A stretch of DNA of 64,000 nt, taken from Protostelium mycophagum. Taxonomy: Eukaryota; Evosea; Variosea; Protosteliida; Protosteliaceae. Positions 1 through 10,743 of the stretch are shown here, piece after piece. The position numbers and the translations under genes are program-made. The stretch is taken from contig KV920962.1 of assembly GCA_002081555.1 (NCBI GenBank), positions 1-64,000 on the forward strand, read 5' to 3'. Under the pieces are notes generated by a model, which worked only from the letters and a program-made list of their open reading frames with translations, did not search any database and had not been told where the DNA came from. Positions within the stretch are counted from its first letter, which is position 1. Every line of letters begins with the position of its first letter.

Positions 1-599
<599 letters not shown>

Positions 600-683
600 A
601 TATTCTTGTAATTTAATGGAGTGGAATATGAGTCTCTTCTTCTCATTTACATCCTTCATCTATGTCTTACAGTTATCCCAATC

Positions 684-2268
684 TCATTCAGTTTGGTTTA
701 TTGTGTTCACTCGAACTTGTCGCACGTTCAGATTAATCCTCGCGTTGGAAATGTAACGATCGACGGGATCGTCTCTGTTGCACAGTTCTGCTGGACACGT
801 ATTCTCTATCATCCTGGGCACACCATGATAGCAGTATCTTGACTCTCCACCCATGATCACCACATCACCAGATCTCAGCCACACGGCAATGGGAACCTTT
901 CACATCCATCAGAAATCTGATGTGTAAGGTTCAGAGTACCCACCTTCTCCCTTGTCGGACCACCGATGAGAAATACGACAGAGTTACCGAAGCTCGCTGA
1001 CACGATTGGCTTTGTCAGGTCGTCTTCAGCGTCATCTAGACATTCCATCAGCCAAGCCATCTTTCTTTTTGATGGATGGACCTCTTTACGCAGCAGAGCT
1101 GCACATTCCAAAGTTGATCAAAGCTCATCAACAAGACGTACCAAGATGACCTCCCATCATCTGTTTGGCGATGGGGTAGTAGTTGATGGTTCCAGCTTGT
1201 GGCTTCAGCTCAAAACCAAGCTGCTGGGCGATGCCAGAGAATGAGACCTCTAAATCAGAAGGAAATGGTCCTTTGAATTCTTCATAGTACTTTCGTGGTG
1301 TCCACTGAAAATGGTAACCGAGAGTGGCCTGGTAGTTACCGTGAGAAAATGCGGTAATGTAACGTACAAGAATAAAGAAAAGAATATACCACGGCAGAGC
1401 TGCAGCAGACCAAATAAAGAAGGTGAAGAATACACCGCAGAAGATGCTCATCATGATCGCGTAGTTAACCAAAGACACAAGACATCTACTCACCCATCTC
1501 AGTGCATTATTCAGAAGATCAGGGGTCCATTCTGTCCATGGTGGTGTTTTGTTCAAATTAGAGACGTTTGTCGGGTTTCCTGCAGATCATCAATGCCCAT
1601 TCAATCATCATTTTTTCGATGTAGGCAAGTACAAAGCATCATCGTCTTATCAGCCCAGAAAATCACAACTAAATCAGAAAATATTTTAATTTTCATTTTT
1701 GTGCCAAGAATAAATCTTTGGTAATGATGAAAGAAGCCCACCTATGATGTAATCTTTCGCACATTGATGAACCCAATAGCGTTGTTGCTCTGCTGAGAAA
1801 AGACCAGGCAAGACATAGAAGCCTTTTAGAAGTCAAAATGAATCATCACTTAGTGCTGTTGTTCTACATTTTCAAGATGATGATGATAAACTCATCACCT
1901 GGAACACCATCCACCGTGTAGGCAGTTTTAACTTTTGGTATGAGATCAGATTGTACCAAATCAGGTACCTAAACACGTTACTAATTCTGGTAATGTGCCA
2001 TTAAAATGTGCACAAAGTCCACCTCTTTCAGATCAACCGGGTGGATGAGTGCCCGATTTTCGGGTGTATTTGCCTCCAAGTTGGAGAAATCTATCACTCC
2101 CGAGAAGTCTGTCTTCTTCATCTGTGACTTTCGTTTGAGAATGGGTGGATGTTTGTATATTTTCTCGACATCACGATAGCGATTGATCTCTCCTTCCTTT
2201 GGCTCATCTCCATAACGGTCGTTTTCTGTCGTTGTGTTGTCTTTGGTATCTTCTGGTCCGTTGGCCAT
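684..2268 (-). CDS. ALKBH1: ALKBH1-type Fe(II)/2-oxoglutarate dioxygenase
   Basis: AlkB-homologue 1, an oxidative nucleic-acid demethylase (tRNA or DNA in other species). Seven exons reconstruct cleanly: 2268-2014, 1968-1899, 1822-1742, 1579-1494, 1328-1142, 1035-944 and 896-684, giving 327 residues. Family landmarks are the N-terminal segment ending in VPGFYVLPGLFS, then TLGYHFQW, GTINYY, the iron ligands H225 and D227 in GGHLDD, the SASFGNSVVFLIGG strand, H281 in CYHGVPR, and the 2-oxoglutarate-binding ARINLNVRQV. All catalytic residues are present. The ATG at 2268 precedes an acidic, Thr-rich tail. Intron 4 (1493-1329) is 165 nt, in frame and without stops (see findings). The gene is divergent from the GAF-PAS gene, 326 bp apart. 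Confidence 0.95.
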
Positions 2269-2594
2269 TTTTGATGTTCTGAACAATTCGCACAATCCTT
2301 TTGACCTTTTTTTTCTGAAACAAGAAAACAAACAGATGACATCAATCATCAGCATGATCATCTTTATATATCAAATGCACTTCTGTTATTGGCGGTTATC
2401 AGTGTCCAGACATCATTGAGAGATCTGATATGAGCTTACCCATGCTCGAAAACAAAAGTGTTCAACTCTACCAGCTTGGGAACAGGCTGCTGAAGGATAA
2501 TGTGACGAATGGTGGCTTCTCTCAGAACTTCAATTTGTTCGGAACAAAACTTTGAGCTCGCGCAAGACATGACGAGTTGCATACACATCACAAA

Positions 2595-3910
2595 ATGTCC
2601 GACAATGGAGTGAAAAGGAGCGCAGCGGTTGTGATTGCACCTCCAAAGCCAGCAAATGAGACCAGTCGCCTTGCTGTGCTAAAGAAATTGAGTGTAAGTT
2701 TTTCCAAGAATGATCTTGGCTCATATGTTTAGATCCTTGACTCTGGTAACGACGAAGTATTCGATGCCATAACGAGGTCTGTTAAGAAGTATATTAATGT
2801 TCCGATCGTCCTTGTCTCGCTGATAGATGAAAATCGTCAATGGTTTAAGTCTTGTATTGGCCTGCCAATCTCAGAAACATCAAGAGATGTTGCCTTTTGT
2901 GCCTACGCCATTCTCTCAGGGACGCCAGAACTTCTTGTCATCCCAGATGCCAAATGTGTGAGTGACGTCACCCACTTTCATCATTTTGTCACTGTGTTCA
3001 CCTTCGCAGGATGACCGGTTTGCCAACAACCCATTAGTAACTGGAGATCCCTTCATCAGATTCTATGCAGGAGCTCCGCTCATATCATCAGATGGTATGG
3101 AATAATTCTTGTCTTTAATCAATCTGAATGGACAAAGGATTTGCTTTGGGTACTTTATGTGTGATTGATAGAACACCACGATTATTAACAGAGGAAGAAA
3201 CTCTTTACCTTAAGGACACTGCGATCGTCGTAGTCAGAGTAAGCCAGGACATTTCTCCTTGCATTTTTATCATGGTGGTGATTTTGGCAGGCGATGGAAT
3301 TGCGGGCCATCGCAGAGAACTTTGGTGAACACGCGGACAATGCTAGAGCAGATCTTCAACTTGTACTGGATGACCGAACGAAATTACTCGGCATCATCAA
3401 CACCTTCAACGAGGCTTTCATCATGTGGAATGAGAACCAACAGGTATTACATTGTACAAGTACACTGGCGATCATCACATTTAATGAGTCAATTTAAGGT
3501 CATCTTTGTGAATGATGCCTTTACACACATCACTGGCATAGAAAGAGAGACAGCAATACAGTTTAGTGGCCCCGACCTCTTTATCTGCTCAAATACAGAA
3601 CCCAGCACCATATCGTGAGTTTCGACTCTTTTCAAAATTTGAAACCCATTTTCCCGCCAAATTTCCACAAGCGAACGAAAAGTATTGAATTTCTATTTTT
3701 AGCAAACTACAACGAGCCTTTGGAGCGAAAGAACCAGCCAGCGTGGAACTCGTCAGCCAGAGATTAGACGGAAGGCTTTACTGGAATTGTCTCTCTGTTG
3801 TGCCAAAATTCAATGAGCAGGGCAAATTCACGAGCTATTATGGGACGTTCACGGACCAATCGCAGAGAAAGGCTGTAGAGATGACTTTAGATAAGAAGGG
3901 AAACAATTGA
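2595..3910 (+). CDS. GAF-PAS sensor-type protein
   Basis: Seven exons: 2595-2693, 2733-2957, 3010-3094, 3138-3238, 3291-3443, 3499-3614 and 3703-3910, about 328 residues. The N-terminal two thirds is a GAF domain of the type fused to bacterial and amoebal signalling enzymes ([15 protein letters not shown], then FYAGAPL, then [11 protein letters not shown]). A linker of about 35 residues (coiled-coil-like, [15 protein letters not shown]) leads to a PAS domain ([14 protein letters not shown]). No histidine kinase, cyclase or phosphodiesterase domain follows, so this is a sensor module without a visible output domain. The ligand is unknown. Exon phases all agree. A separate partner or a degenerate former histidine kinase are both possible. 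Confidence 0.85.
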
Positions 3911-4133
3911 ATATAATGAGAGTATCTTTTGGCGTTTATAGAGTCATCATGACACTTCTGAATGTTACATGTCCACACTGATTGAACAGAGTGCTCTTGT
4001 CCAATCATACGGTTTATTTCTTCCGAATACTTCATCATCTTACATTTTCAACATTGATATTACACGTCATGTTCTGATATCATGTCTTCACTCTGACTCT
4101 GTCCTCCAATTAAAAACATTTCTCATCTCATAC

Positions 4134-4835
4134 TCACAATTTCTTCTGGCCTTCCGCCTTGACGGCGAGAGTCGCCATGATGTCCACGTCTAAAGACCAG
4201 TAATTGTTTGGTTGTTTTGGCTCGAAAGATTCTTTCTTTGGTGATCTTTGATCTGCGTAATAATCTGCATGCCATTCTGGGGGTGCCACGTAACTGGAGG
4301 GGTTATACGCCATCATTTTTGGCGGGGGGACGGAAGGTAGTGCCGGAGTTGTAGATGTTGCCCCGGCTAGGGTGGGGAAGATTGGGAATAGAATGGGGTA
4401 ACCCGGGGGTGTGCCCCAAGATACATTGAGACCTGGACTCTGTGTTGATTGTGGCGACTGTGGCGATTGAGTGCATGTCACCCGAATCGATGGTGATACT
4501 GAATGGATGAGTTGTTTTTATGACATCATACGATGTTCACCTGGTGCTGGAGGTGTCACACTAGGAAGACTATTTGATCTCGGGAACTGTCTCACATTTG
4601 TGGCTTCTTTGAAGTTTGGCTGTAAACGTAAGCCTCTTCGATCGCCATTCGATCTCGACACAATCCATACCTGCGGTAAGGACATCGTCTTCCATATATT
4701 AGCAGGTTGAACCTGCACGACCGTTGATGGTGAACTTGGAGGCTGTTTAATCATCGGTAGTGTTAATCTCTGCGTCGATGATCGCTGTAGCCCTGTCTCT
4801 GTTGCTTCCTTCTGTGCTGAACCACCGGCTCCCAT
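4134..4835 (-). CDS. Pro/Ser-rich low-complexity protein
   Basis: I do not recognise this protein. Two exons (4835-4541 and 4498-4134) join in phase to give about 219 residues. It is rich in Pro, Ser, Thr and Gln, with a short QSPQSPQSTQSP tract at the junction and no visible signal peptide or membrane segment. Many SP and TP sites suggest a phosphorylated, disordered regulatory protein. The start ATG at 4835 follows a purine-rich stretch; a further 5' exon cannot be excluded. It converges on the GAF-PAS gene, with about 220 bp between the stops. Confidence 0.55.
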
Positions 4836-5164
4836 CACCTTGTTGTCTTTATTCCTTTGTTGTAGCTTCTGTTCTATTCCCTCCTCCGGAACGGAGCACT
4901 ATGGTAGCAAAAGGGGTTACTAAGTGGATTCGCTAGCCGTTGCACTTCAACAAATCCCGACCTAGGGACTGTTCTTTTCAAATTTTATCAAGCTCTATAG
5001 GGGTAGGTTTTCGTCGTATCAGGTGGTAAGTTTTAAGCTGTGTTATATCAGGTGTCTTCTAAGCTGTAAAACTGTGGCGGTGTCAAACCCTCTCATTGTC
5101 CGAAGACAAACACAGCTTCCGACAGTGAGCTTCTCCGCAGATACGTAGTCGTCGGCGACGTTTC

Positions 5165-5420
5165 AGACCGTGTTTGATGTCTGACCAGTTCTTGTCACTG
5201 ATTTTCTAAAAGATTGACACATGGCATGGTGAGAACATCGCGGTTTCTTCAAGAAATTCAAGTTAAATAAAGTTCTGTGCTTCTTAGGAGAGTTTGGTTT
5301 TGCCCTCAAAGATTTATTTTTGTTGTATGACCATCTTTCAGTCTGCCTCTTTACATCATTTTTACCGATTGTTCGAGCTCCTCAACTTCTTCATGTCTAT
5401 TGTAAGAAATATACACTACA
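5165..5420. repeat. diverged dispersed repeat, copy 1
   Basis: This segment matches 6800-7150 in the same order of blocks: GTGTTTGATGTC, AGTTCTTGTCAC, AGATTGACAC, ACATGGCATGGT, CTGTGCTTCTT, CTTTCAGTCT and AGCTCCTC. The two copies differ by many substitutions and indels, so the duplication is old. No protein frame is preserved in both. Confidence 0.6.
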
Positions 5421-5614
5421 GACCAATGTTGCTGCCACCAGCTATTTTCGTGTACAGAGGTGGACCACTGAAGGCGCTTTTCCGTCGTATTTTTTCAAGT
5501 CTTGCGTCAATTTTGCCACAGCTGTGGTTTGGCAATTTAATCAGTTAATACCGTAATACAATATTACTGTTGTTTGCTGTATCGCAGCTAGTGTCTGAGA
5601 TAAAAATACATGAT

Positions 5615-5700
5615 ATCCAAGCCACGCTTCCGGAGGCAAAGATGATGCCTGCGACACAGATTTTGACGCTTTGTACAGATCTTTCAGGTGTCAATGTTTT
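5615..5700 (-). pseudogene. fragment similar to RasGAP exon near 31.05 kb
   Basis: The plus-strand text GGAGGCAAAGATG..GCCTGCGACA.CAGATTTTGAC matches 31038-31100 inside the RasGAP gene with scattered substitutions. It is isolated from the rest of that gene and no longer part of a readable domain. A related piece lies at 6455-6515. Confidence 0.45.
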
Positions 5701-5848
5701 GCCGTATGGAATACATTTCACAAGGGCCAAGCCGTTGTGTAACTCGCTCTTGCCGTTCTTCTCATGGTTTTATTGATTATTTGGCATTCTACAATAGGTT
5801 AATTTTTTGTGAGCATAAAAAATGCAAAAAGTACGTGGATAAAGGTTG

Positions 5849-6101
5849 TGGAGGATCAGGGTATCGATCCCTGTACCCCTCGCAAGCTAGAATCGATGCT
5901 AGAATTTCTATTTATTTTCGCTCTGGATGTATCCATTTGCGATATTTCAAACTTGATCAGATTTCTTCATGTGGTGAGGCACTGTGCGGTCCCTTCAAGT
6001 GTTCTCTGGATGAGGATCTCTCTTAGCTTGGGATGTGTGTTTGACTGGAAGCTGGTCGATGTATGCACAAGCGAGTGCTCTACCATATGAGCTAAACCCC
6101 C
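5849..6101 (-). tRNA. tRNA-Ala-like gene split by about 180 nt
   Basis: Read on the minus strand, 6101-6071 gives the 5' half: acceptor GGGGGTT, D-stem GCTC/GAGC and anticodon stem CTCGC. Positions 5883-5849 give the 3' half: stem GCGAG, variable GGGTA, T-stem CAGGG/CCCTG with a 7-nt loop, and acceptor ATCCTCC with discriminator A. The anticodon stems pair perfectly. The acceptor shows G3:U70, the alanine identity element, with one T:T mismatch. The T-loop starts with A where T54 is usual. The anticodon depends on where the intervening sequence is cut: AGC if cut after position 33, GUG at the canonical 37/38 site, or UGC in an enlarged loop. It may be a long-intron tRNA or a broken copy. Confidence 0.6.
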
Positions 6102-6454
6102 AGGATGTTTTTGGCGCCAAAGTTCCTTACACTTCTTTCTTTATATGTTCGATCATGGAATTCATGTCCTTAAATTCAGTATTTAAGCCCGAATATCCAA
6201 CAAAATTGGAAATATTTATGCAAGGTTTGCAAAACTATCCATCTTCTATAAAAATAACCAAAAAACTCACTTGACATTCCTTGTAGAATGATCCAGTGTT
6301 CTGCACGAGCTTGCCATGTTCAGATCAATCCAGTCCCCCTCTGCTGTGCGAATTTTCTTCGTCCTTTTCCCAGAACTTTCCAACCTTGGGAGGGAGATCT
6401 TCGCCACAGGCGGTTTGCTTCTTTAAACCGAGAAAGCAGTGCCGGTGTTCTCCT

Positions 6455-6515
6455 TTTTGAAGGATCCACTTGAACAGATTTCTTCGATGGGACAATCTGT
6501 GAAGTTTCATTGAGA
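6455..6515 (-). pseudogene. second RasGAP-like fragment
   Basis: On the minus strand this reads SKKSVQVDPSK in one frame, close to SKKSCEVDPSK in the RasGAP (31127-31170). The flanking frame continues Arg/Lys-rich without matching the gene. A shorter echo of the same segment lies at 5955-5975, inside the spacer that splits the tRNA-Ala. Degenerate remnant of a duplicated gene piece. Confidence 0.4.
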
Positions 6516-6770
6516 TTTCGAGGAACTGACGATCTGTCTTCTGAGGTACTTCAGTGCAGAAGTGCTTCGACGAGACGAGGATTTATATCTACCTTTGTTC
6601 ATAGCGTCTAACGTAGTGGTGGATCCATTTGAATTAACCTCGATGAGAGAAGTTCCACAGACATCGAACCGATGCATGCAAGAATGCCCGGCAGATAAGA
6701 CTCAGCCGTCCTGCCCAAGTCCAATACCACGCGTCATAGTGTAAAACTTGCTCATTTCCAAGTCATTTTA

Positions 6771-6918
6771 TTTGAATTTCTGGTGTTTCTACAACAGTGT
6801 TTGATGTCGGACCAAGTCAGTTCTTGTCACGGATTTTGTGTGGTATTTGAATTTCTGGTGTTTCTACAACAGTGTTTGATGTCGGACCAAGTCAGTTCTT
6901 GTCACGGATTTTGTGTGG
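6771..6918. repeat. exact 75-bp-period tandem duplication
   Basis: Two 73-bp copies (6771-6843 and 6846-6918) are identical by eye and separated by TA. Perfect identity implies a recent event in an otherwise decayed region, or an assembly artefact. Confidence 0.85.
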
Positions 6919-7150
6919 AAGATTGACACTGTCACCGGTGACACATGGCATGGTACGAACATTGGGGTTTTATACTAAATACTGTGCTTCTTGAGAGGTT
7001 GGCTCTGATGTTTCTGTAGATGATCAATCTCCTCTACATGTTTTTATTGTGTGGTACATCGACCCTCTTTCAGTCTACTTCTGCTTTACATGATCTCAAA
7101 ATATTGTTTTTAGAGGCCGATCGTCCCAGCTCCTCGACTTTCGAGATTGT
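6800..7150. repeat. diverged dispersed repeat, copy 2
   Basis: Partner of 5165-5420 in direct orientation, 1.6 kb away. Its left end is included in the later exact tandem duplication at 6771-6918. It contains a small GGTGACA-type inverted repeat absent from copy 1. Confidence 0.6.
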
Positions 7151-7368
7151 GGTTGGTCATCTTGACTCACAATAAATCTGGTGTCTTCCAAGTTCAATGC
7201 ACAATCAGGCTTAGTCGGAGAATTTTGTTCTGTGACGTGATCTGGGCTTGTACATTGTCATTTCGGGTCATTTAAAACTGGTCTCACCTCTTTGGGCTAC
7301 CTGTAGGTGACCGTGCCAGATTTTTTGTTGGTGAGAAAGGTGAGATGAAAGGGGCAACGGGGGTTGTC

Positions 7369-7976
7369 TCAATGGTCATCGATGATCTCGATCTCGCCGA
7401 TAAAGGAATGAACTGCCAGGTTTAGAGGACGTGTGGTGATTGCGGACAAGTGAATGACCTTCTTGCTGGCCCTCTCATTCTTTGGTGAGAGTGTTAAAGA
7501 CATGACTCTTCTCATGAGTTTAGGTGATTCTGTCAAGATAAGAACTTCACCCTTCCGTCGTTCTTCAATCGTTGGAGAATGGGGACTGCCATTTTGCGGA
7601 GGTGATGGAGGCTCTGCTTTCATGGACGGTGAAGGGACTATATGATCGTCCTCGCCTTCCATCTGGAGGCCTTTTGTATGATCTGTGGTGGTGAGCTTTA
7701 ATTAGAAGACATTTTGAAAACCTGCTGGAGGAGTTCGTGGAATCGTTCTACGTGGCGTGAAAGGAGCGAGAATTTTAGAACCAGATAAACCATGCTCTGA
7801 AACCTGTCTATCATTAATCAGACCCTTCACCTCTTCAGAATCACCTCTATAATGGGTTCTGATTTTCGTGGTGAACGATTGGGAGAGGACAGAGAGGGAC
7901 TCGTCTGCCCTCTTGCCAGTTGTTGCTTCATCACGAGATCGTGAAGCTCTGAAGCTGATACCTCGTCCCAAAACAT
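7369..7976 (-). CDS. Ser/Pro-rich protein of unknown function
   Basis: Not recognised. Three exons agree in phase: 7976-7845, 7803-7722 and 7670-7369, about 171 residues. It begins MFWDEVSASELHDL and has repeated Ser-Pro/Thr-Pro sites (SPNRSPRKS, TPRRTIPRTPPA, PPSPPQNGSPHSP). The C-terminal third is basic and more ordered (LTLSPKNERASKK). The composition suggests a nuclear phosphoprotein controlled by proline-directed kinases; this is inference. The next gene on the same strand ends only 97 bp upstream of this ATG. Confidence 0.6.
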
Positions 7977-8073
7977 TGTGCCACAGATTTTTGTCATTTC
8001 TTTTACATTTTATTCCTTGAATTTTGGCGGGAACTCTTGTTGTAGATCCTCGCCTGCATCCATCTACAATCAT

Positions 8074-9176
8074 TTACAATGCCGTGACATTCCTCTCTAC
8101 AATCCCCATATTCAAACTGCTCAGGGGTGGCAGCGACATCGGCACTTGCAACGGGATGGCCTGCGTTGCGAAGGAGCTCATCTCAATGTCTTCATGATCG
8201 TGATGATCTCCCTCGCTGTGGTCCTCCATCATGTCTTGTTCTGTATCTACAATCCGGTCCTCCCCTTCTTGTTCTACTTCAGGGTCCATGTCGGGCTCGT
8301 TATCGGGCTCAGCGTCACCCAGGGTACCTTCTGCCACGTCATTATCTGGAAGGATCAGTCACATCTACAACTTTATTTGTGTCCAAAGATTCAAAATCAA
8401 GAATGATTGAAACTGGATTTGATAATCACCTGGCAGATCGGCGATGCCCGAGTTCTTTCTGTTTCTGTTATTACCCGGTTTATACTTCATCGTTAAGAGC
8501 TGTCCCATCGTCTCTTCTTGTATCTTTTTGGCGACGATCAGCTTGCTCGAAGGCGGCAGGATCTGAGATATCTTGGAAAAAGTCAGTGGGAGATGTTGAG
8601 ATATCTTGGGTTTGTCGGTCTGACGTCAGAGATCCTTGGGATATCTCAAGTGGGTGCATGGTCTGAAAGTTAACTTCACCTCTTTCAGGCGGGCGATGGG
8701 TACATTGTCGCTCATGGCTTTGATGATTGGACGTCTAAAGGGTGATTTATCGGGTAATTGTTTCAAGTATTCGATGATGTTGCGACCGACATGCTCAAAT
8801 ATCTTGGTGTCTTCCATTTTGGGAAATCGATCTCCTGATGTGATGTCAATGAAGAGAACGATGGATGATGTGGGTAGAATTGGATTTTTGGATGTATAAA
8901 CTAATGTAATATCACAAGAAAATAAACAGCTTTTGCCGCTGTTCTGTGGTAGATCATGAGAAAGATGAATGTCTATTTTTAAACTCACGATGGTAGTTTG
9001 AGTCTAAATATGATTCCAACATTTTCGTGCCTTCATCTCTGCCACCAGCCCATTCATCGATCTTCTTATCGAAGGTCTTGAGCTTGGCGTATTTGTTGGC
9101 GTGTCTGGAGAAAGGTGTGGGTGTTCTTCCTTTTGAAAATTTCACGTCCTCTTTGAGGTCCAATTTGCCACCAGAT
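8074..9176 (-). CDS. unrecognised protein with acidic His-rich tail; first exon unresolved
   Basis: Exons run from an acceptor at 9176 through about 8998, a second from about 8897, a third near 8572-8434 and the last at 8345-8074. The readable protein is basic at first (KFSKGRTPTPFSRHANKYAK), then a compact middle part (FEHVGRNIIEYLKQLP, SDNVPIARLKEI), a Lys-rich stretch (KLIVAKKIQEETMG), and a strongly acidic His/Asp/Glu-rich tail before the stop at 8074. No domain is recognised. The initiator lies upstream of 9176, perhaps near 9309, but no in-phase splice could be confirmed. A nuclear protein is plausible from the composition. Confidence 0.55.
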
Positions 9177-9335
9177 CTGATTTCGATCAAAAATGATGAT
9201 CAAGTCCTCCGATGCCAAGATGAATGAATTGATGGAAGACCACGACATGATGATTAGGCACTGGCAACAACCACAAAGACAAAAATAACCACAAGCCGAG
9301 AGGGAACACTCCGACAGAGCCATCTGCTTCACTTC

Positions 9336-10338
9336 TCATGAGATTGTATTTTTCAAACACTGCGGGCCAGCCTCTTTTTCACTTTGTTTGTGCGGCTCTG
9401 CCGCTGTACTCTTTACCTCAGAGAAATGACAAATGAAGAAATGACCGCCGTACCTCTCCTTTTGTTTTTGATGCATGGGACACAGCCGTCTCTGTTTGAT
9501 TTGACGATCACAGCCCAGTGCGAGGCATGTATTGAGCTGCAGATCTCTATCGTGTTTTCTTTTTGTCTTGTTACAAGCGTCTCCGTAGATGTATTGTTCT
9601 CCCAGACCGATCCCGTCTAAATGATCTCCATCCGTCTGCAGGCCAATATCTGTATCATAATCCCGGACTTGACCGTCTTGACTGTGCCCATTGTATTGTG
9701 AAATGGCTATTGTGATCAGATTGATTTATGTTGGTTCGTTCCGCTCACTTGGGTCGTCATTTTCTTCCATGCGGCGTCCATAATCACTCACAATGTGCCC
9801 TAAGGAATAGCCCTTACAAAATGAACACGAAATATCTCTATCAGCAGTCATAATTAACTCACATGCAAGTGTGAGTCCGTGTTGTCTGGGTCATAATGAG
9901 CGTGTATTGGAATTCCATAATGGCCAGTATGAACTGTGTGATGGGGTTGCAATGCCGAAATGATTTTGTCGCGCAAGGGAGTTGTTCTATAATAGAGATG
10001 CAGAAAGAGATAAAATGTCCATCATTCCCACCTTGTCACTGAGCCTCCGAATCAAAATTCGGAATAAGTTGCATCGGAATGCAACTTCCTTTTCCAGGAA
10101 ATTTTTCCTTTACAAATTGAATGGTCGGGCAACAAATGAAAGAAGCTGGATAAAATATTTTCCCGCCAAACTTCGTCGAAAGACACCGAGCTTGTTTGCC
10201 CGGTTTTCGTAGTGGGTCATTGGTAGTTGGCGTGCTGCTGTTCATCTTGCACGTTTGTTCAGCTGGAGCTTCATAGTCGTTTTCAATTCTCAGCGAGAGG
10301 AGCCCACCCTCCCGCCCTTTGAGGGAGAACCTTCTCAT
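9336..10338 (-). CDS. protein with C-terminal Cys/His cluster, weakly KANSL2/INO80D-like
   Basis: Exon 1 (10338-10040) splices in phase to an exon from 9986 encoding LRDKIISALQPHHTVHTGHYG, then GYSLGHIVSDYGRRMEE, then a final exon ending in a C-x4-C-x8-C-x2-H cluster (CLALGCDRQIKQRRLCPMH). This spacing resembles the zf-C3Hc3H finger of chromatin subunits such as KANSL2, but the similarity is by eye only. The stop at 9336 assumes read-through past a possible donor at 9428; a splice there would end the protein slightly earlier. It is divergent from the UPF0303-like gene, and a perfect inverted repeat sits between them. Confidence 0.5.
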
Positions 10339-10521
10339 CACGTGTTAGGTGTACACTGGGGAAAATTTAAATTCCAGGACAGACCGTTTTCCCACGTACC
10401 GTCGGGCTTCACACACAAAGAGGAGCAAAATTGAAATAGAAAAGGAAAGAGTTTGGACAGAGTCGAAAATTGTGGAGGATTTCTGGTTGTAGATAAATAA
10501 CGACGTCATACGTCATCATCA

Positions 10522-10605
10522 ATTAATAATATTTGGACTGTATTTTTTTGTCCAACATTGAAGACAATTTTTTGGACAAAAAAATACAGTCCAAATATTA
10601 TTAAT
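10522..10605. repeat. perfect 34-bp inverted repeat between divergent genes
   Basis: The left arm at 10522-10555 is the exact reverse complement of the right arm at 10572-10605, with a 16-nt spacer. The arms are AT-rich and include seven-base T and A runs. They could form a strong cruciform or RNA hairpin, or be a small foldback element. It lies in the 405-bp space between two divergent starts (10338 and 10744). Confidence 0.9.
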
Positions 10606-10743
10606 AACAGGTTCTGATGTATATATTAATCTCTTCAAAGATGGCAATGGTGTTTCCATGCGAAATTTGGAGCCTGGAAGAATGTGGGTTCAGGTTTGTT
10701 TGTTGTTTGTTGCAAGAGGAGATGTCACAACTATGCCACGGGG

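Larger units (their letters stand above)
4836..7368. other. gene-poor stretch with decayed repeats
   Basis: No intact protein gene is visible in these 2.5 kb, the longest gene-poor gap in the window. It holds two diverged copies of a repeat of about 300 bp, an exact 75-bp-period tandem duplication, a split tRNA-Ala, and short segments similar to an exon of the RasGAP gene near 31 kb. Open frames here are short and have no family signature. Confidence 0.6.

Noticed and set aside
5688-6274. Overlapping plus-strand frames around 5.7-6.3 kb
   Set aside because: They cross the split tRNA-Ala and have no family motif.
9384-9620. Plus-strand frame of 78 residues
   Set aside because: Antisense to the Cys/His-cluster exon of the minus-strand gene, whose splicing is consistent.
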